From contig LNAC01000032.1 of NCBI GenBank assembly GCA_002007465.1, positions 8,300,519 through 8,364,518 on the forward strand: a DNA stretch of 64,000 nucleotides. The letters are read 5' to 3'. Shown in pieces: positions 1 to 13,126 of this stretch. The stretch comes from Ailurus styani (Eukaryota; Chordata; Mammalia; Carnivora; Ailuridae). Numbering within the stretch: position 1 is the stretch's first letter; each line of letters starts with the position of its first letter. The notes below the pieces were generated by a model. The model was not told where the DNA came from, made no database searches, and saw only the letters and a list, made by a program, of their open reading frames with translations. The position numbers were made by a program, and so were the translations under genes.

Positions 1-2149
1 TTATACCGCCATTTTGACTGTGGTGGGCCCTCCTCTGTGGCCCTGGAATGAAGTGATCAGAAGGCACCGTGACGTCTTTGTCACAGCGTTGGACAGCAGG
101 GGGCAAGGGAGAGTTGTCCCTCTTCCCTAGTTGCCTCATTTCTAGAAGAAGAGCTGTCTTTAGTACTCTGTGGCAAGAAGCACACAAAGTAAAACCAACC
201 ATTTTCTTGGTGTGTCACAGGCTTATAAGGCAGTTGGTGAAGAAAGACTTTTGGGTGATTTAATACAAATACAAGACACAGTGTCATTAGGTGAAACTGA
301 GAGAGTTAAACACCGAGTACATTGGACAAGGAATGATTTGCTAGAATGGTCAGAGAAGGCCTTGTTTAAGATAAAACATGATCTGGAAATTAAAGAATGG
401 TGAACATTTGATGAGAAAAAGAAAAATGGAATAAAATAAAGTGAAGACCAGTGTTTTTGAAACTTTTATTTTTAAGCAGACATTTTTCTTTTCTTTTTTG
501 CCAAAAAATATCTCAATCTTGAAGCCTTTTGTATAAAACCAGTAAGATTGAATTCTCTTGGATTGGATGTGGGTTCTCATACCAGAGAATTCCCCAGTGG
601 TACCTGGAAGGAATCCTGGAACTCAGTGGGTCATCTTGCATGTCCCATCGTGATCTTACTATTCCCCGAAAGTGTATACAGTCTGAACACTTAGGTTCTT
701 ATTTCTTTATGGCATCAAAACAAATTTTTTTCTATTTCACCTAGTGAAAGGAGCACCCAAACAAGTAATTTTCTTGACAGAGACCAGTTACTGAGTAGCA
801 TGGACTATACATACAAGTTTTTTTCCACAACTGAAAAAAAGTCAGAACAGTAAGAAAAAAAAAGAAGAGAAAGAAAAATTGCGATTTCACTCCATAAAAA
901 CAGACTTAAACTTTTTCCACTCATCATAAGGCTGGGTAGCGGTTTTGCTTGAGACCAACAGCTATTTCTCCCATAGGGTATGCATTGCTTCTTTGTCTAT
1001 GGTTCTGATTTAACAAGGCACGAACTTAAAAAAAAACAATAGACTTGAATGGATTACAATCTTGGATGCTTTGCAGTTCTCTTGCTGTGTTCTCTTGTGT
1101 TTAAGGTAGATCACAGTCTCTCGGGAAAGCGAGAGAAGCATTTCATTTTGGGAACCTTTTCATAAAAGAAAAAATTCTCCTGAGAGAAAAAGATAAACTG
1201 ATAGGAAGAAGAAAGATATATTCTTCAGTTTGAGCATAATTTCAAAAGACTTTTGTGTAAAATCTCTGGAGCACTTTAAAGCTATTATGCTAACACTGTG
1301 TACAGTATGTGGGAGTGGGAGTCCGTTATTCACGGTTGAAGTGAGGATTACTGTATTTGAATAAAATAAATGTTAACGAGAATTGTAAAAGGCAGTGCCA
1401 GAAAGCAGAAGGGTTGCAGACTCCTTCAAAATATCATCAATGGAAAGACAGCAGTGAAGAATCTCTAAGTTAACCATCTGATTCTTAGAAACAGGTGACC
1501 ATAAGAGGCTCTGGAGTTGTATATAACCCAACAGTTAAAATATGATTTGATTTTTAAGCACCTGCAAATTAAGGCAGCAGCAAGAGCCCTTCGCAAAATG
1601 AAGCAATGAGAAAAATCGGTGTATTCTGCCATCTTAAAACCAATCCTAGGTGTGTGATCAGCTTCATGTTTCAATGTCTGTAGGTTGTGATTAGTAGTTC
1701 ATACTTGCCTTCAATGAAAAGGGGCTTTCTAAAAGTTATAAGGACTGTAAGTGGTCCCCTCTTGGTGTAGCCCATACTGGTTCACGTGGTTCTTAGCCTT
1801 GCCCTCCTGCAGGAGCACAGGCCAACCACTCACCCCTCCCCCAGCCTCTGTCTCCTCACTCTGACAACTCTTGCAACCTGCCAGGGCAGAAGATGGAGCA
1901 AGCTTGCAATCATAGCTCTGCAAGGAAACAGCCAGCTCATTTGCATGTATTGATGTGCAGTGACATCTCTGCAAAAGGAGGAAAAAAAATTTCTTCTGTG
2001 AATAATAGATGAAATTACTTTGCAACAAAATGCTGTGCGGTATTAAGATATTATCGTCATTGAATATTTTATGTTGCTATCATTATGCCACCTGTCAGTG
2101 GCTTCAGGGAAACTGACAAAAAATACCCCGTTCTCCTCAGCCTCTCACT

Positions 2150-2735
2150 TATAGTTTCACTTTGTGGCTCCATCTACCACTATAAGCCATCTCACTGCTT
2201 CTCCCGGGGTGAACCCTTTACTTTTAGCTGCATTGTTCCACTCATAGCCTGAACAAATTTTGGCGATCCCTTTCTCCACATCTTTGCCCACATAACTTTT
2301 TTGCTATCTTGAATACTTGTCTCCCTCTTCTCTGCCCATCGAAATGGCCTGTTCTCAGACTCCAGTCTGTTTCTAAAGACTTCTTCTTCTTCTTCTTTTT
2401 GGTATTCTTTTATTTATTTTATTTTATTTTTATTAAAATATAATGTATTATTTGTTTCAGGGGTACAGGTCTGTGAATCATCAGTCTTACACAATTTCTA
2501 AAGACTTCTGTTGGTAGGCCTTCTCTGAATGCCTGAAATACCAATCATTTGCCCTCATACTTACCATTTAATTTTTTTTCTCATTAGCTCTTCCTATAGT
2601 TAGCATTGCTATAACTTCCCAGTCAGATTATAATTAGTTTGAAGTAGGGTACTTTTTGGTGCATATGATAAAGCCAAGTACCATGCATTATATATGGTAA
2701 GCCATCAACACATTCATTGATTGAAGCATTTTCTT
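2150..2735 (+). repeat. L2-like LINE fragment, interrupted by a short L1
   Basis: The sequence has the wording of an L2 3' end (clinic-like 'ccttctctgaatgcc', then 'gataaagccaagtaccatgc...cattcattgattg'). It is split by the L1 fragment at 2385-2494. The match is from memory of the consensus and is diverged. Confidence 0.45.
2385..2494 (-). mobile_element. Very short 5'-truncated L1 insertion
   Basis: About 110 bp reading, on the - strand, as the extreme 3' end of a carnivore L1 followed by its A-rich tail ('tttcaggggtacaggtctg' on the + strand is the reverse of the L1 end). It is flanked by the 15-bp duplication 'tttctaaagacttct' at 2370-2384 and 2495-2509. Confidence 0.75.
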
Positions 2736-2991
2736 TCTGGAAATTGAATAGCAAAGCAGTGCCCCGGAGTGCCCTACCAGACTCACAGAGCTCTATCTCA
2801 CTTTAAGTTACTGTTGTAACAATTCTGATACCCTTCCCACGTTGGAGTTAAACATTTGCAGAACACTTTGCACATTTGAATTGTTTTCCTCCTTTGAAAC
2901 TGCAGCCCTAAGAGTAAAACAATTTTCATAATTACCCAAACACACCAAACAGAAGAAAACTGCAGGAATGACACATGCACCCTGCTTCTGC

Positions 2992-3041
<50 letters not shown>
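2992..3041 (+). repeat. (AAT)n microsatellite
   Basis: About 16 uninterrupted AAT units. A SINE has inserted into it; more AAT units follow that element. Confidence 0.95.
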
Positions 3042-3045
3042 TGCC

Positions 3046-3229
3046 GGAGTGCCTGGGTGGCTCAGTCGGTTAAGTGTCTGCCTTCGGCCCAGATCATGAT
3101 CTCAGGGTCCTGGGTCGAGCCCCACATTGGGTTCCCTGCTTAGTGGGGAGTCTGCTTCTCCCTCAGCTGCTCTTCCTGCTTGTGCTCTCCCTCTGTCAAA
3201 TAAATAAATAACATCTTTAAAATAATAAT
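3046..3229 (+). mobile_element. Carnivore tRNA-derived SINE (CAN/SINEC)
   Basis: A full-length head-to-tail SINE with a 'gtgcctgggtggctcagt' head and 'aaataaataaataac' tail. It is flanked by 'aataataatatgcc' at 3032-3045 and 3230-3243, a target-site duplication made from microsatellite sequence. Confidence 0.93.
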
Positions 3230-3475
3230 AATAATAATATGCCACCTGTGAGAAATGACTTCAACCTCATCCACTCACCACTGCAACAAAACATTACTGA
3301 AACTTATGTATACTAAGCACTGTGTAGGTGCTGCAGGTATACAGTAAACAAGATGGACATTTTCTTCACCCTAGTCGGGTTTATAATTTGGTAATGGAAT
3401 AGACCTTAAATAAAGAATTCCATCAATAACGATTCAGACATACTTGGAAAATACTACAAAGAAAAGAGTGGTATT

Positions 3476-3676
3476 TTTTTTAAGATTTTTTACTTATTTA
3501 TTTGACACACAGAGAGAGAGAGAGATCACAAGTAGGCAGAGAGACAGGCAGAGAGAGAGGAGGAAGCAGGCTCCTTGCCGAGCAGGGAGCCCAATGCGGG
3601 GCTCGATCCCAGGACCCTGAGATCGTGACCTGAGCCGAAGGCAGAGGCTTTAACCCACTGAGCCAGCCAGGCGCCC
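3476..3676 (-). mobile_element. Carnivore tRNA-derived SINE
   Basis: Antisense SINE with its A-tail (as T) on the left and 'actgagccagccaggcgcc' head on the right. A 16-bp target-site duplication, 'agaaaagagtggtatt', is at 3460-3475 and 3677-3692. Confidence 0.95.
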
Positions 3677-4742
3677 AGAAAAGAGTGGTATTAGGTGAGA
3701 GTGGAAACTAGCCCATGGAGACCAAATGATAATAAGCTTAACTGATGAAGTGACATGAAAGCAGTCTTAGAGTAAAATCTCTCAGTGTCGAGAAATAAGG
3801 GGCAAATGTTAACTCTGCCTTAAACAAGTCAGTTTGGCTGAAAATTATAACAAATGTGGGAAAATGTGCTTTAAGCTTCGATGTAAACAGTTAAGTACCT
3901 TATCTCTCCTACAGCGATATACCTGTGTTTCAGAAAAATGTGAAGTAAATTACACGAGATTGCCACGTGGTGCCAATTCCCTGTAGTTTAGATGAGTTGT
4001 CATATGGGTGGGGGAGTGAATGAGTGGATGGATATATGATACGGATATAGAGAAATACAAATATACATATCAGGGGTATATAACTCAGCTCCAGGAAGAG
4101 CTACTGACAGTAAATCTAATGATTAAATAAAATTTATTAAATGAAATGTATTTTGGATTTGAGAAGAAAAATCTAAGTGGCAACCACACTAAGGTAGTAA
4201 TTAAGACCAAGGATTAAAAATGACAAGGAAGAAAATTAATTTGGTATTAAAATAGGTTAAGGAAGAGAGAGATGCAAAATTGGGTTTCGAGGATAAGACA
4301 AGAAAAGCATCATTTGCTAAAATCCTAATGTGCAAAAGTCTACCCTTTTTGATGGGGAAAAAATGTGTTATGATGGTTTGTACTTTTAAACTAGGAAAAT
4401 TGATAGAATTACTTTTAAAGGGCATTTTAGTCCTACCAAAACTTGATATAGTCAACATCCCCAAATATTTCCCTCCAAATAGTAGTCATGGACTTCAGAA
4501 GTACCAATTATAAATAAAGAGATAATTTACAGCTTGGCATACTGTCATAAAGGGAGGATTGAATTGCTCCTATAAGAAACCAAAGGAAGAATCTTGTTGG
4601 CAGTCATGATGTGGACACACAGGAGCAAATACAACGAACGTATCTGAAGCCAGCTCTCCTTGGTCCCCTGCTGCCTAGGGGGGCACTCAGCCCTCAGTGA
4701 CACCGTCAGTGCCATGGGCTGCCAGGCCTGAGAACCTTATTC

Positions 4743-4744
4743 AT

Positions 4745-4775
<31 letters not shown>

Positions 4776-4990
4776 TTTGAATTTATTTTTCTTCCTTCCT
4801 CCCTTCCTTCCTTCCTTCCCTCCCTCCCTCCCTCCTTCCTTCCTTCCTTCTTTTCTCTCTCTCTCTTCCTTCCCTCCCTCCCTNNNNNNNNNNNNNNNNN
4901 NNNNNNNNNNNNNNCATCCCTTCCTTCCTTCCTTCTTTCTTTCCTTCCTTCCTTCCTTCCTTCCTTCCTTCCTTCCTTCCTTCCTTCCTT
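4743..4990. repeat. (TTTA)n and (TTCC)n microsatellites with gap
   Basis: A TTTA run (4743-4779) leads into TTCC/TCCC repeats, broken by 31 Ns (4884-4914). The run directly abuts the tail of an antisense SINE and is best seen as an expanded SINE tail. Confidence 0.9.
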
Positions 4991-5168
4991 AAAATTTTAT
5001 TTATTTGACAGAGAAAGAGAGAGCACAAGCAGGGGGAGCAGCAGGCAGAGGGAGAAACAGGCTCTCTGCAGAGCAGGGAGCCCGATGCAGGACTCCATCC
5101 CAGGACCCTGGGATCATGACCTGAGCCGAAGGCAAATGCTTCACGGCCTGAGCCCCCCAGGTGCCCCC
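4747..5168 (-). mobile_element. Carnivore SINE with hugely expanded tail
   Basis: The SINE body (about 4991-5168) is antisense, with its head at 5150-5168. The imperfect repeat 'agaaccttattcattt' (4731-4746) and 'agaacctcattt' (5169-5180) flanks the body plus both microsatellites, so the microsatellites belong to the element's tail. Confidence 0.75.
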
Positions 5169-6362
5169 AGAACCTCATTTCTTATCACAGCATAGTTCTT
5201 TCACACCAGGACCTTGTTTCAGCCTTCAGGAATTGTGTTCACAAACTTAGTGGTATGTGGCACCCGCCTGGTTCAGGAGCCATAGACAGAACCAGCCAGA
5301 TCAGATCCTTATCCTGGGTAGGAAAAGGAGATAGCTTGGGGGTGGGAGGAGGCTGCTTACTTCCCTACAAAACTGCCCACCTTTTATAAGCCAGAAGCCA
5401 TTTCTGTAGAGTCAGAGGCCTATCTTAACCATGAGAATAAGCTTTAGCTTGACATAAACATTTTTAAAGCATGTTTTGGGCCTTTACAACCAGAGGCATA
5501 AATATGGTCACTAGTGCTTTACAAGTTAGGTAAAATTAATCCAGAGGTTTTGTCCAATGGCAACAATTTTCCCAGCTCTTACTTTTTTCCTGCCATCATA
5601 TCAAATCTAAAGATCCTCTTAATTGGTCTTGAGCAACTGTTCACCAAGATCACTTTTTTCAATATGAGAAATGTAAATACATATTCACGGTTGCATTTTG
5701 TTATTTGATATTTGCTAACAAATTGTAGGCTATGTGTTTTTCTTGTTACTAAAGCAAAACAATAAGTAAAATAAGTCCTACCAAAAAATACTAATTCCTT
5801 CCTTTACTTAGTAAGCATTTCTATTCTAAAAAAAAATTATATTTATTCTTTACCCCAGTGAGTATTATTTTACACACATTAGAAAGATAATTTCTTTGTA
5901 ATGATTATTAAACTAAGACAGTCTGTGGAGAAATGGTATGGAATCTATGACTTCATGAAGGAGCAAAGCAGAAAAACTCTCAGCATTAACTTTTTGTATT
6001 ATTAGTATGAGGTGGTAGAAAAGAAATTTATGTAGACATTTAAGGCTGAAGAGAACTTTCAGTTAGGAAGTTTTGATTGGTTTTCAGAGAAATCACCCCT
6101 CTGCAATGAATGGAGTGAGGGGTTTTGGCAGAATGTCCCTTTTCACTGCCTGTTATATCCAGGACTCTTTAATATATGAAATTAATCTACCTATGATTAT
6201 AATTTCTTATGCCATTATCACTGTCATCTTGACTGCTACAACTTGGTATATTTTCTTTAAAGTCTTAGGTTGGTAATAATATATTTAGTAAATGTAAATA
6301 TCTCCCTTCAGTACAGATAGCATGTGCACAAATGTTATTTTCTTTATTCATACAAGTTGCAT

Positions 6363-6387
6363 ATAATAATAATAATAATAATAATAA
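6363..6387 (+). repeat. (TAA)n microsatellite
   Basis: About eight TAA units immediately before a MIR fragment. Confidence 0.9.
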
Positions 6388-6390
6388 AAT

Positions 6391-6602
6391 GGAGCATTTA
6401 CTTTGTGCCAGACACTGCTCTAAGTTTCCATATGTAAATGCATTTAATCTTTCAATACTCCATGAATTACATTCTAATCTTGATTTTATCGATGAAAAAC
6501 TAGGGTGCAAAGGGGTTGCACACTTTCGCCAAGGTTCACACAACCTGGCTAAGCAATAGCACTGAGATTGAAACTTGGCAGCCTGGCTCCAAGGCTCGCA
6601 AG
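6391..6602 (-). mobile_element. MIR SINE
   Basis: An old mammal-wide repeat. The strings 'ttactttgtgccagacactg', 'aatgcatttaatc' and 'cacacaacctggctaagc' follow the MIR reverse complement in order. Confidence 0.75.
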
Positions 6603-8317
6603 TTATCCTCTGTCTGTGTTTTTCTAGGTCAGGTTTGTTATCTGGAAGCTTTTGGGGCTGTGTTTGCCCTGATTCCCTATTCATCTCATGGCTCATTATG
6701 TTGAGGGTGACTAACTGTTCTTCAGTAAGAGAAGAAAAGCTTTTTAAATGAAGTCATTTGTTGTCCCTTTAAAATTACATGAATGTTATACATTCAAATA
6801 CATATATTATTAAAAGAATGGGTGTCTCTTATAGTCTTTCCAAATAAATAATTAATTTTTCTCTTTAAAAAGTGTCCCTTAGGTGCTTAGACTTTTGCTT
6901 TTGTCCATTCAGCTCCACTGTGAAAGTGTCATTGCTGGAGCCCACTTTCTAAATAGATTATTTTTGTCCAGTCATCCACTTGCTTACATTGAAACATTAA
7001 TGGGACAGAGGGTAAAACACAAAATCCATCAACATTTAATATTTAAGAATTACCCTGAGTATATGTTTTAATTGAATGCATGCCCCGTATTGTTGGTATG
7101 ACAAATGAACTTCTTGATTGCATAACCATTACTACTACATAATTATCGATTTTGGCAGTGAAGCAATTGTGGAACTTAGTGAGTAAGGTAATCCCTGCTT
7201 CTCACAGAGCGTTGCCCATAGAATTAGAGGATTGAGCTCCCAAAGTTATACAAGACCTTAAATGGGGATGAAGACAGGATCTGGAGCAATGCTAAATCCT
7301 CCATGCAGGTTCACTGGCAAAACTCTCCTGCTGCCAGTTAAACGGGATCAGCTTGGGGATACGTCCTGAGGTGTTGCATTCCATCTTCTGACAGATGGTT
7401 AGAAGATTCTTAGACTGAACTGAAACCTATTTCTCTAGAAATCGAATTGTCTGTAAAGCATTTAGTAGGAGGAAAAATAGGAACAATCTACATCATGTTA
7501 AAGACCCAAATCATTGGCTTATCACTAGCTATTCGTTGTCTGGAAATTCTAGATCTGCAAGAGACTTGACCCTGCCAATGGCAAAAAGTCTGCAGTGATC
7601 TTACTTTCCACAGAAAATATCAAGGATATGGGCTTAATATTAACTCAGTGCCAAGGGTATCTTGGAGATAGCAACCTAGAACCATGGCAGGCTGCAGCTC
7701 AGGGCTTGATACCAAGTACAACCTTGAAGGTGAAAAGGGTGTTCTGTGATTGCAAACAGATACCACCAGTATTCCAGGTACCTCCTGTCAGGGTACCCTT
7801 GTGCACTTGGAGCTTGTAAGTATCAGCCACATTGAATGAGAACAAAACATGGGCACAGTGTCTACTAAGGCCATGCCAACTTCTCAGCAGTTTAAAGCTT
7901 CAGCTAAACCTCTCTCTCATTTACTATGGTGGCTTAAGCCTTATTTCTAGCATTATAACAATAAGGATTAGAATTTAAAGCTAAAAGTGGTAAAGAACTC
8001 ATAACTTGTTCTTTACTCTTGACTTATCAAAAAATATTTAATGTTCTGTATGTGAAATTGTAATGTAGAAATAATTCACAGTGTTTCACTGGACTTGAGC
8101 TGATTGCAAGGATCAGTTTTTGGCCCAGACTCTCTGGATGTTAGTATTTCAATGTGACACTTTAGGTGGGAATTATAAAATGGCAATGTGTTAAACATAG
8201 GTAGCCATCCCTTCCTTGAAAAATTTGAAACTATATCATGATATTTTGTGTTTTTCAGGTGCCAAATATTTTATCTGATTATATATATTATCATGGATGT
8301 TAATCACATGTATCATT

Positions 8318-8470
8318 TTGTTTGATCTTCATACTTTGAAAACAACAGAACAGGTCATAATTTTTCCTATTTTACAAGTTTAGAAGGTAAAGCTCAAATA
8401 AGGAGAAATATTTGTTCAAGTTCACACAGTTACTTTGTGACAGAGCCAGTATTGTTTCCACTCTTGTCAA
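8318..8470 (-). mobile_element. MIR SINE fragment
   Basis: Diverged reverse-complement MIR: 'tttgatcttcatac', 'cctattttacaag', 'caagttcacacagttac', 'gacagagccagtattg' occur in consensus order. Confidence 0.6.
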
Positions 8471-9769
8471 GTTTAGAGACCCTTTGACAATTTTAAAATA
8501 GGGCTTAGCCTCTGAAGTGACATACTACCTTTCTCCTTAAATTCCAACATGTACCCTTCATACTGTTCATATGTGGTTAGTTACATTTTTAGCCTCCTGA
8601 AAAGTAACACGTTTTATGTTCTGGAAAAATTTATTTTTACTTTTTCTGTGCCTGCCTGCCTTCTTTCTGTCATTCCTGTCTTTCTCCATCTTGTCCTTCC
8701 TTTCTCTCTTTGCTCTCCTTAGATCTTTTCTTCAACCAACATTCTTGAACACCAACCATGTGCTAGGTTCGGTACAACGTACTATGAAAGAAAAAAAAAG
8801 AGATCTTTGCCTTCTTCATCCCTTCTATCATTTTCCGTTTATTGACTTTACCCAAAATTCTGTATCTGAGTAATGAGCTGGTTCAAAATTTATTAACACG
8901 GTGTTAAAAAGAGAAACAGATAACACACATGTGTACACACACACACACATCATCATCAAATTGGCTCATATTATTTCATAGATATATCTGGTACAGTCTC
9001 TTTCCTTCGTGTAAGTAAGATACACTCAACCAAGTTTTATGTAGGACACTTGTAGCGAAGTAGCAAGGTGCCATGAAGGACGCGCGTGCAGGGTAGCAGG
9101 AGCAGCAAGGACTAGATGTGTGCATAAGAGGGTTATATATAGTAACACACACGTATGTATCCTGATAAATACAAAATCATTAGCTCACAGCTTGAAGGAA
9201 ATTATATATACCTACTGTTCATATTTATTAATGATAAAATATTTCAGATTGATTGAAATTCAGTCATTACATGGAAGTTATTGAGAACTTCCCAGTGAGA
9301 GACCCTATGTGAAGTACTAAATCAAGCAATTTAAACATTAAATTTCTCAAGAAACCCAGACTGAAGACATCATTATGACAAAATTACCTAAAAATGAAGA
9401 CTTGAAATCTGCCTCCATAAATGACTGAACTCTCACTCCGTCATTGATCTTAGGAACTATAGAGTAAAAGTGAGTTTTAAATTGTAGTCCTTGCTCACCA
9501 AATACAGCAACCCTCAGGAATTAATAAATTTTCCTTAGCCTAGGTCACTAGTAATAATGAAGAGAATCTTTTTAAAACAAAATACATGAGGCAAGTACAG
9601 AACATTGAGGAAAAAACAAAAAGGAGACAAGAGTTCGAAGTCAGGTTTCAAAATGGAAGGAATCATAGAGACTTTGCTTATAGATGTTATAATATGTACT
9701 ACAGAAACTATACATATATGTCTTCACAAAATCCTTAAAGAAAATTGTACCTTAGAAGAAGAAAAAAAG

Positions 9770-9922
9770 GGTGCCTGGGTGCCTCAGTGGGTTAAAGCCT
9801 CTGCTTTTGGCTCAGGTCATGATCTCAGCGTCCTGGGATCGAGGCCCGCATCGGGCTCCCTGCTCAGCGAGGAGCCTGCTTCCTCCTCTCCCTGTCTCTC
9901 TGCCTGCCTCTCTGCCTACTTG

Positions 9923-9979
<57 letters not shown>

Positions 9980-10010
9980 AAATAAATAAATAAAATCTTT
10001 TAAAAAAAAA
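9770..10010 (+). mobile_element. Carnivore SINE with long (CT)n
   Basis: Full-length SINE of the 'ttaaagcctctgc' subtype, with an expanded (CT)n at 9925-9976 and a standard AAATAAATAAAT tail. The repeat 'agaagaagaaaaaa' flanks it (9754-9767 and 10011-10024). Matching 'gtacctta' motifs also occur on both sides, so the exact target-site duplication is uncertain. Confidence 0.9.
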
Positions 10011-11730
10011 AGAAGAAGAAAAAATCGTACCTTAAAAAAGTAACCTCTATGGGAAAATACAGATTTTTAAAAATGTATCTCTCCCAGAATCAAAGAAACA
10101 CTTTAATGCAGCATACAGCATAATCTTAAAATATTGACATAGGATATTATGAGTATATAGGTCCTATCTCAAGAATTTTATCCATCAAGCCATCCTGTCT
10201 CCTTCTGTGATAGTAGGACTTTGCCAAAAGAACAAACTGCTGCTAGTTTTCCTGCTGGGGTATCTATAGTCTACAGGTGGCAGAACTGAAAGGAAAAAAA
10301 AAAATCCTGGGTCTATTATGCTTTTTCCCCCTTCTTTTTCTGGTTGGTTTATAATGATCTAGCGTCCCACCATTTGCTTTCTTCTCATTTTGTTTCTTTT
10401 CTGTCCCTCTGTCCCATCTTTTGAAGATGGACATGGATGGTCAATTAGAGTTAAGGAGATGAAAAATGTTATTAGAATTCATTATTTACATTCTTTTGAC
10501 CTCTCCTGTCCTCTATGGAAAATAGCACTAGCAATGCTGAGAAAGCCTGAGGTATGCTGGGAGCATTACATTACTAATCTAAAGGCTTTCAGGAAAGAAG
10601 CTTTGTATTCCTCTTGAAATCCACTTGAAATGTATTGAACCCATGTTTTGGTGAACCAAACCAGTTAACAGGTGAACCAGTTAGTGCCCTGTTCTAGCAA
10701 TATGTTGATAACTTCTCTGAAATTAGAAGCTCCGTTTGGATATTTCTGTTTCTTTCGCTCGTTGCCCTTTCATCATCCTCCCTGATGATGGCAATTATAA
10801 AGATGTTGAGAAATGTTACAGTTCTTATGAAATACTGGTTTTTGTATCTCATCAAAATCTCAAATTTTAAATTAGGGGAGACCCCTTTAACTTACAGATT
10901 TGGATATGGCTTAGCATTTTAGTGCATGGTGTGGTAAACAGAGGAATGGATTCTGTTCCTTGGGTTTCAGTCTATTCAGGGCAGCTAGTTGTCATTAGAA
11001 ATAATAGAGGTCCAGTGGCCCTTCTCTATTTTCAAGTAGGAGCTATCCCTTGATTACTGATTTTGTATCTTGTGCATGGCATGGCTTCTGTGTTTATGTA
11101 GGGTTCTACAGGTGCAGTAAAAATAATTAGACCAAGTAATTGCATAACTTTAAGACCATAATTTTGACATCAGAGAAAGAACTGGCAGTCAGGCCTCCAG
11201 ATTCATGGGGATTAGTATTCTTTCCATTATATTAAATTTTTTTCTGGCTATTTTTCATAAGTGCATGTGCAACAGAAGAGCACTTTTTTCTATGCAGTCT
11301 GGTCTGCTCTAAATTTGGCTAATAACGCAAGTTCTGTATATATGTCATCATCCCTCTCCAGGCCTCTGATGTAATTGTTCAATGACAGGAGGTCATGTAT
11401 AATTGCCTGTGAAATAGTGAGATTTCTTGATGGTAGACTTTGTTCTTTCTCTGTTTCTCAGACAAGGTCTCAGGAGTTGGTCTCGAGTGATTCTTGAAGT
11501 ACAACCATTTGTATTATTTATACTGCACTGGAGATAAATGTCTTTCAAGTACTTCAGAGAACAGCACACTGTTAGGGCTCTAGTTGAGTTTTGTAATCCC
11601 AGTGACAGTTAGAGGCAGGTGGCAGGGGCGGACGTGGGAGGTGGAAGATGAAATGTTAACTGTGAATTTCGTGACTATAGATATTTGGGACTGTTTTGGT
11701 TTAAAGAGATTTTTTTGTGTGTATTTTTGT

Positions 11731-11766
11731 GATATATATATATATACACACACACATATATATATG
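11731..11766. repeat. (TA)n/(CA)n microsatellite
   Basis: Alternating TA and CA units, self-complementary in part. Confidence 0.85.
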
Positions 11767-12275
11767 TAATACAAAACCATAAAAATTCATGAGTAGCCTA
11801 TTAACGTGAGGTTATTTGGGAAGTATTTGTGCATGAATACTTTATGTTGCTGAAGAAAAAAAGAATACATATTGGCATATTTGCATTTTTATGTTATTCT
11901 TTTTTTAACCTATAGAAAAGTAGAAAAATGTCCTATAAATAACCTCTAGAATTACTGAGAATATTAATCAATAATTGCATTAATGATGAGGTCTTTGTTC
12001 CAGAAGTTTGTTGTCATTCAGATCTGGAAGTGGTCGTATAAATTTTCTAGATAAAGTTAGGGGAGGTAATTGAGGCCTTAAGACAATAAGTGACCTCGGG
12101 TCTTGTGAGTATTAAATGAGAGAACCCGTCTAGCAGTTGAGGCTCCTGACCCTTCAATCCAGTACTCTTTTTTTTACAAAGGATAAATGTGGAAGGAGAA
12201 TTTGTCCAAAACTTGTCAGACATTGAATGCTTTATGCAGTTAGGGTGAAAATATCATGGAATTCTAGAAAGATCA

Positions 12276-12485
12276 GGGACTTTAGATTCAGGCCAAAACT
12301 GAATTTAACTGCTTCTCAAGTGTGACCTTGGACAGATAACCTCTCTGTTTGCTTATTTTCAAAATGCCAGTGATTAAGAACTACTTTTGAGGATATTGTG
12401 AAGATTTGTGATTATGTTTTGTGAAGGGCCAAATACAGTGCCTGGCATATAGTGGATGCTTAGTAAATGTAGCCACTATTAAAAT
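12276..12485 (+). mobile_element. MIR SINE
   Basis: 'gtgaccttggacagataacc', 'ctctctgtttgcttatt' and 'cagtgcctggcatatagt' fall in MIR order. Confidence 0.75.
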
Positions 12486-12834
12486 GTATTATTTCTGGTG
12501 TTAATAAACAAAAATGGAATCTGAAAAAAAGTTTGTGCTTTATCAGGCACTCCAGTAAATTGTGTTGAGTCAGTGTTGAGTGAATAAATGCCTTATCTCA
12601 CCAGCTACAGTACAGAACTTCAGTTTTATCTGTTGAGCAACCTATACCTTCAGTTGTAAATTTGCATCATATTTCATTTTCTCAAATATATATTTTGGCA
12701 AAAGCTATAACATCTTTAATTATGAGTACAATATTCAAGGTTAAATTAGTATAACCGATAGGACTAGAATTCATCCATTTATAATTTATAAGAGAAGGGA
12801 ATGGTGGAAAGGGGATGGATTTGATGTCAGTAAA

Positions 12835-12990
12835 AGCTGAGTTTAAATATGAGTCCAATCATCCGGTTACTGGTTGCATTATCTTGAGCAAGCCACTTCA
12901 TTTCTCAACCTCAATTCCTTAGATTATAATATAAAGGCAGTCATACCCACCTCTCAGATTTGTAGTGAGGATTAAGTGACATATTCTGTA
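12835..12990 (+). mobile_element. MIR SINE fragment
   Basis: 'cttgagcaagccacttcat', 'ttctcaacctcaattcctta' and 'gtgaggattaagtgac' follow the MIR core. Confidence 0.65.
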
Positions 12991-13126
12991 GAGCCTCTCC
13001 CTTTCCTCCAGGGCACTGTTAGCTATGATATCTATTTTCCTTCTTTCTGCTCTACCAACATAATGCCAATAAAAATTGGGGGGAGAAACTCAGAGGAGAA
13101 ATTATTCTTCAAAAAGACAACTTAGA

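Noticed and set aside
4777..5178. Open frames of Pro/Ser/Leu or Lys/Glu/Gly repeats on both strands
   Set aside because: They are translations of the (TTCC)n array and SINE, run through Ns, and have no protein character.
6073..6276. 67-residue frame with a hydrophobic, membrane-like C-terminus
   Set aside because: AT-rich DNA often yields hydrophobic translations; no splice context, homology or conservation is visible.
9605..9989. Open frames of 106 and 72 residues
   Set aside because: They cross the SINE and its (CT)n tract; the same translation recurs at other SINEs.
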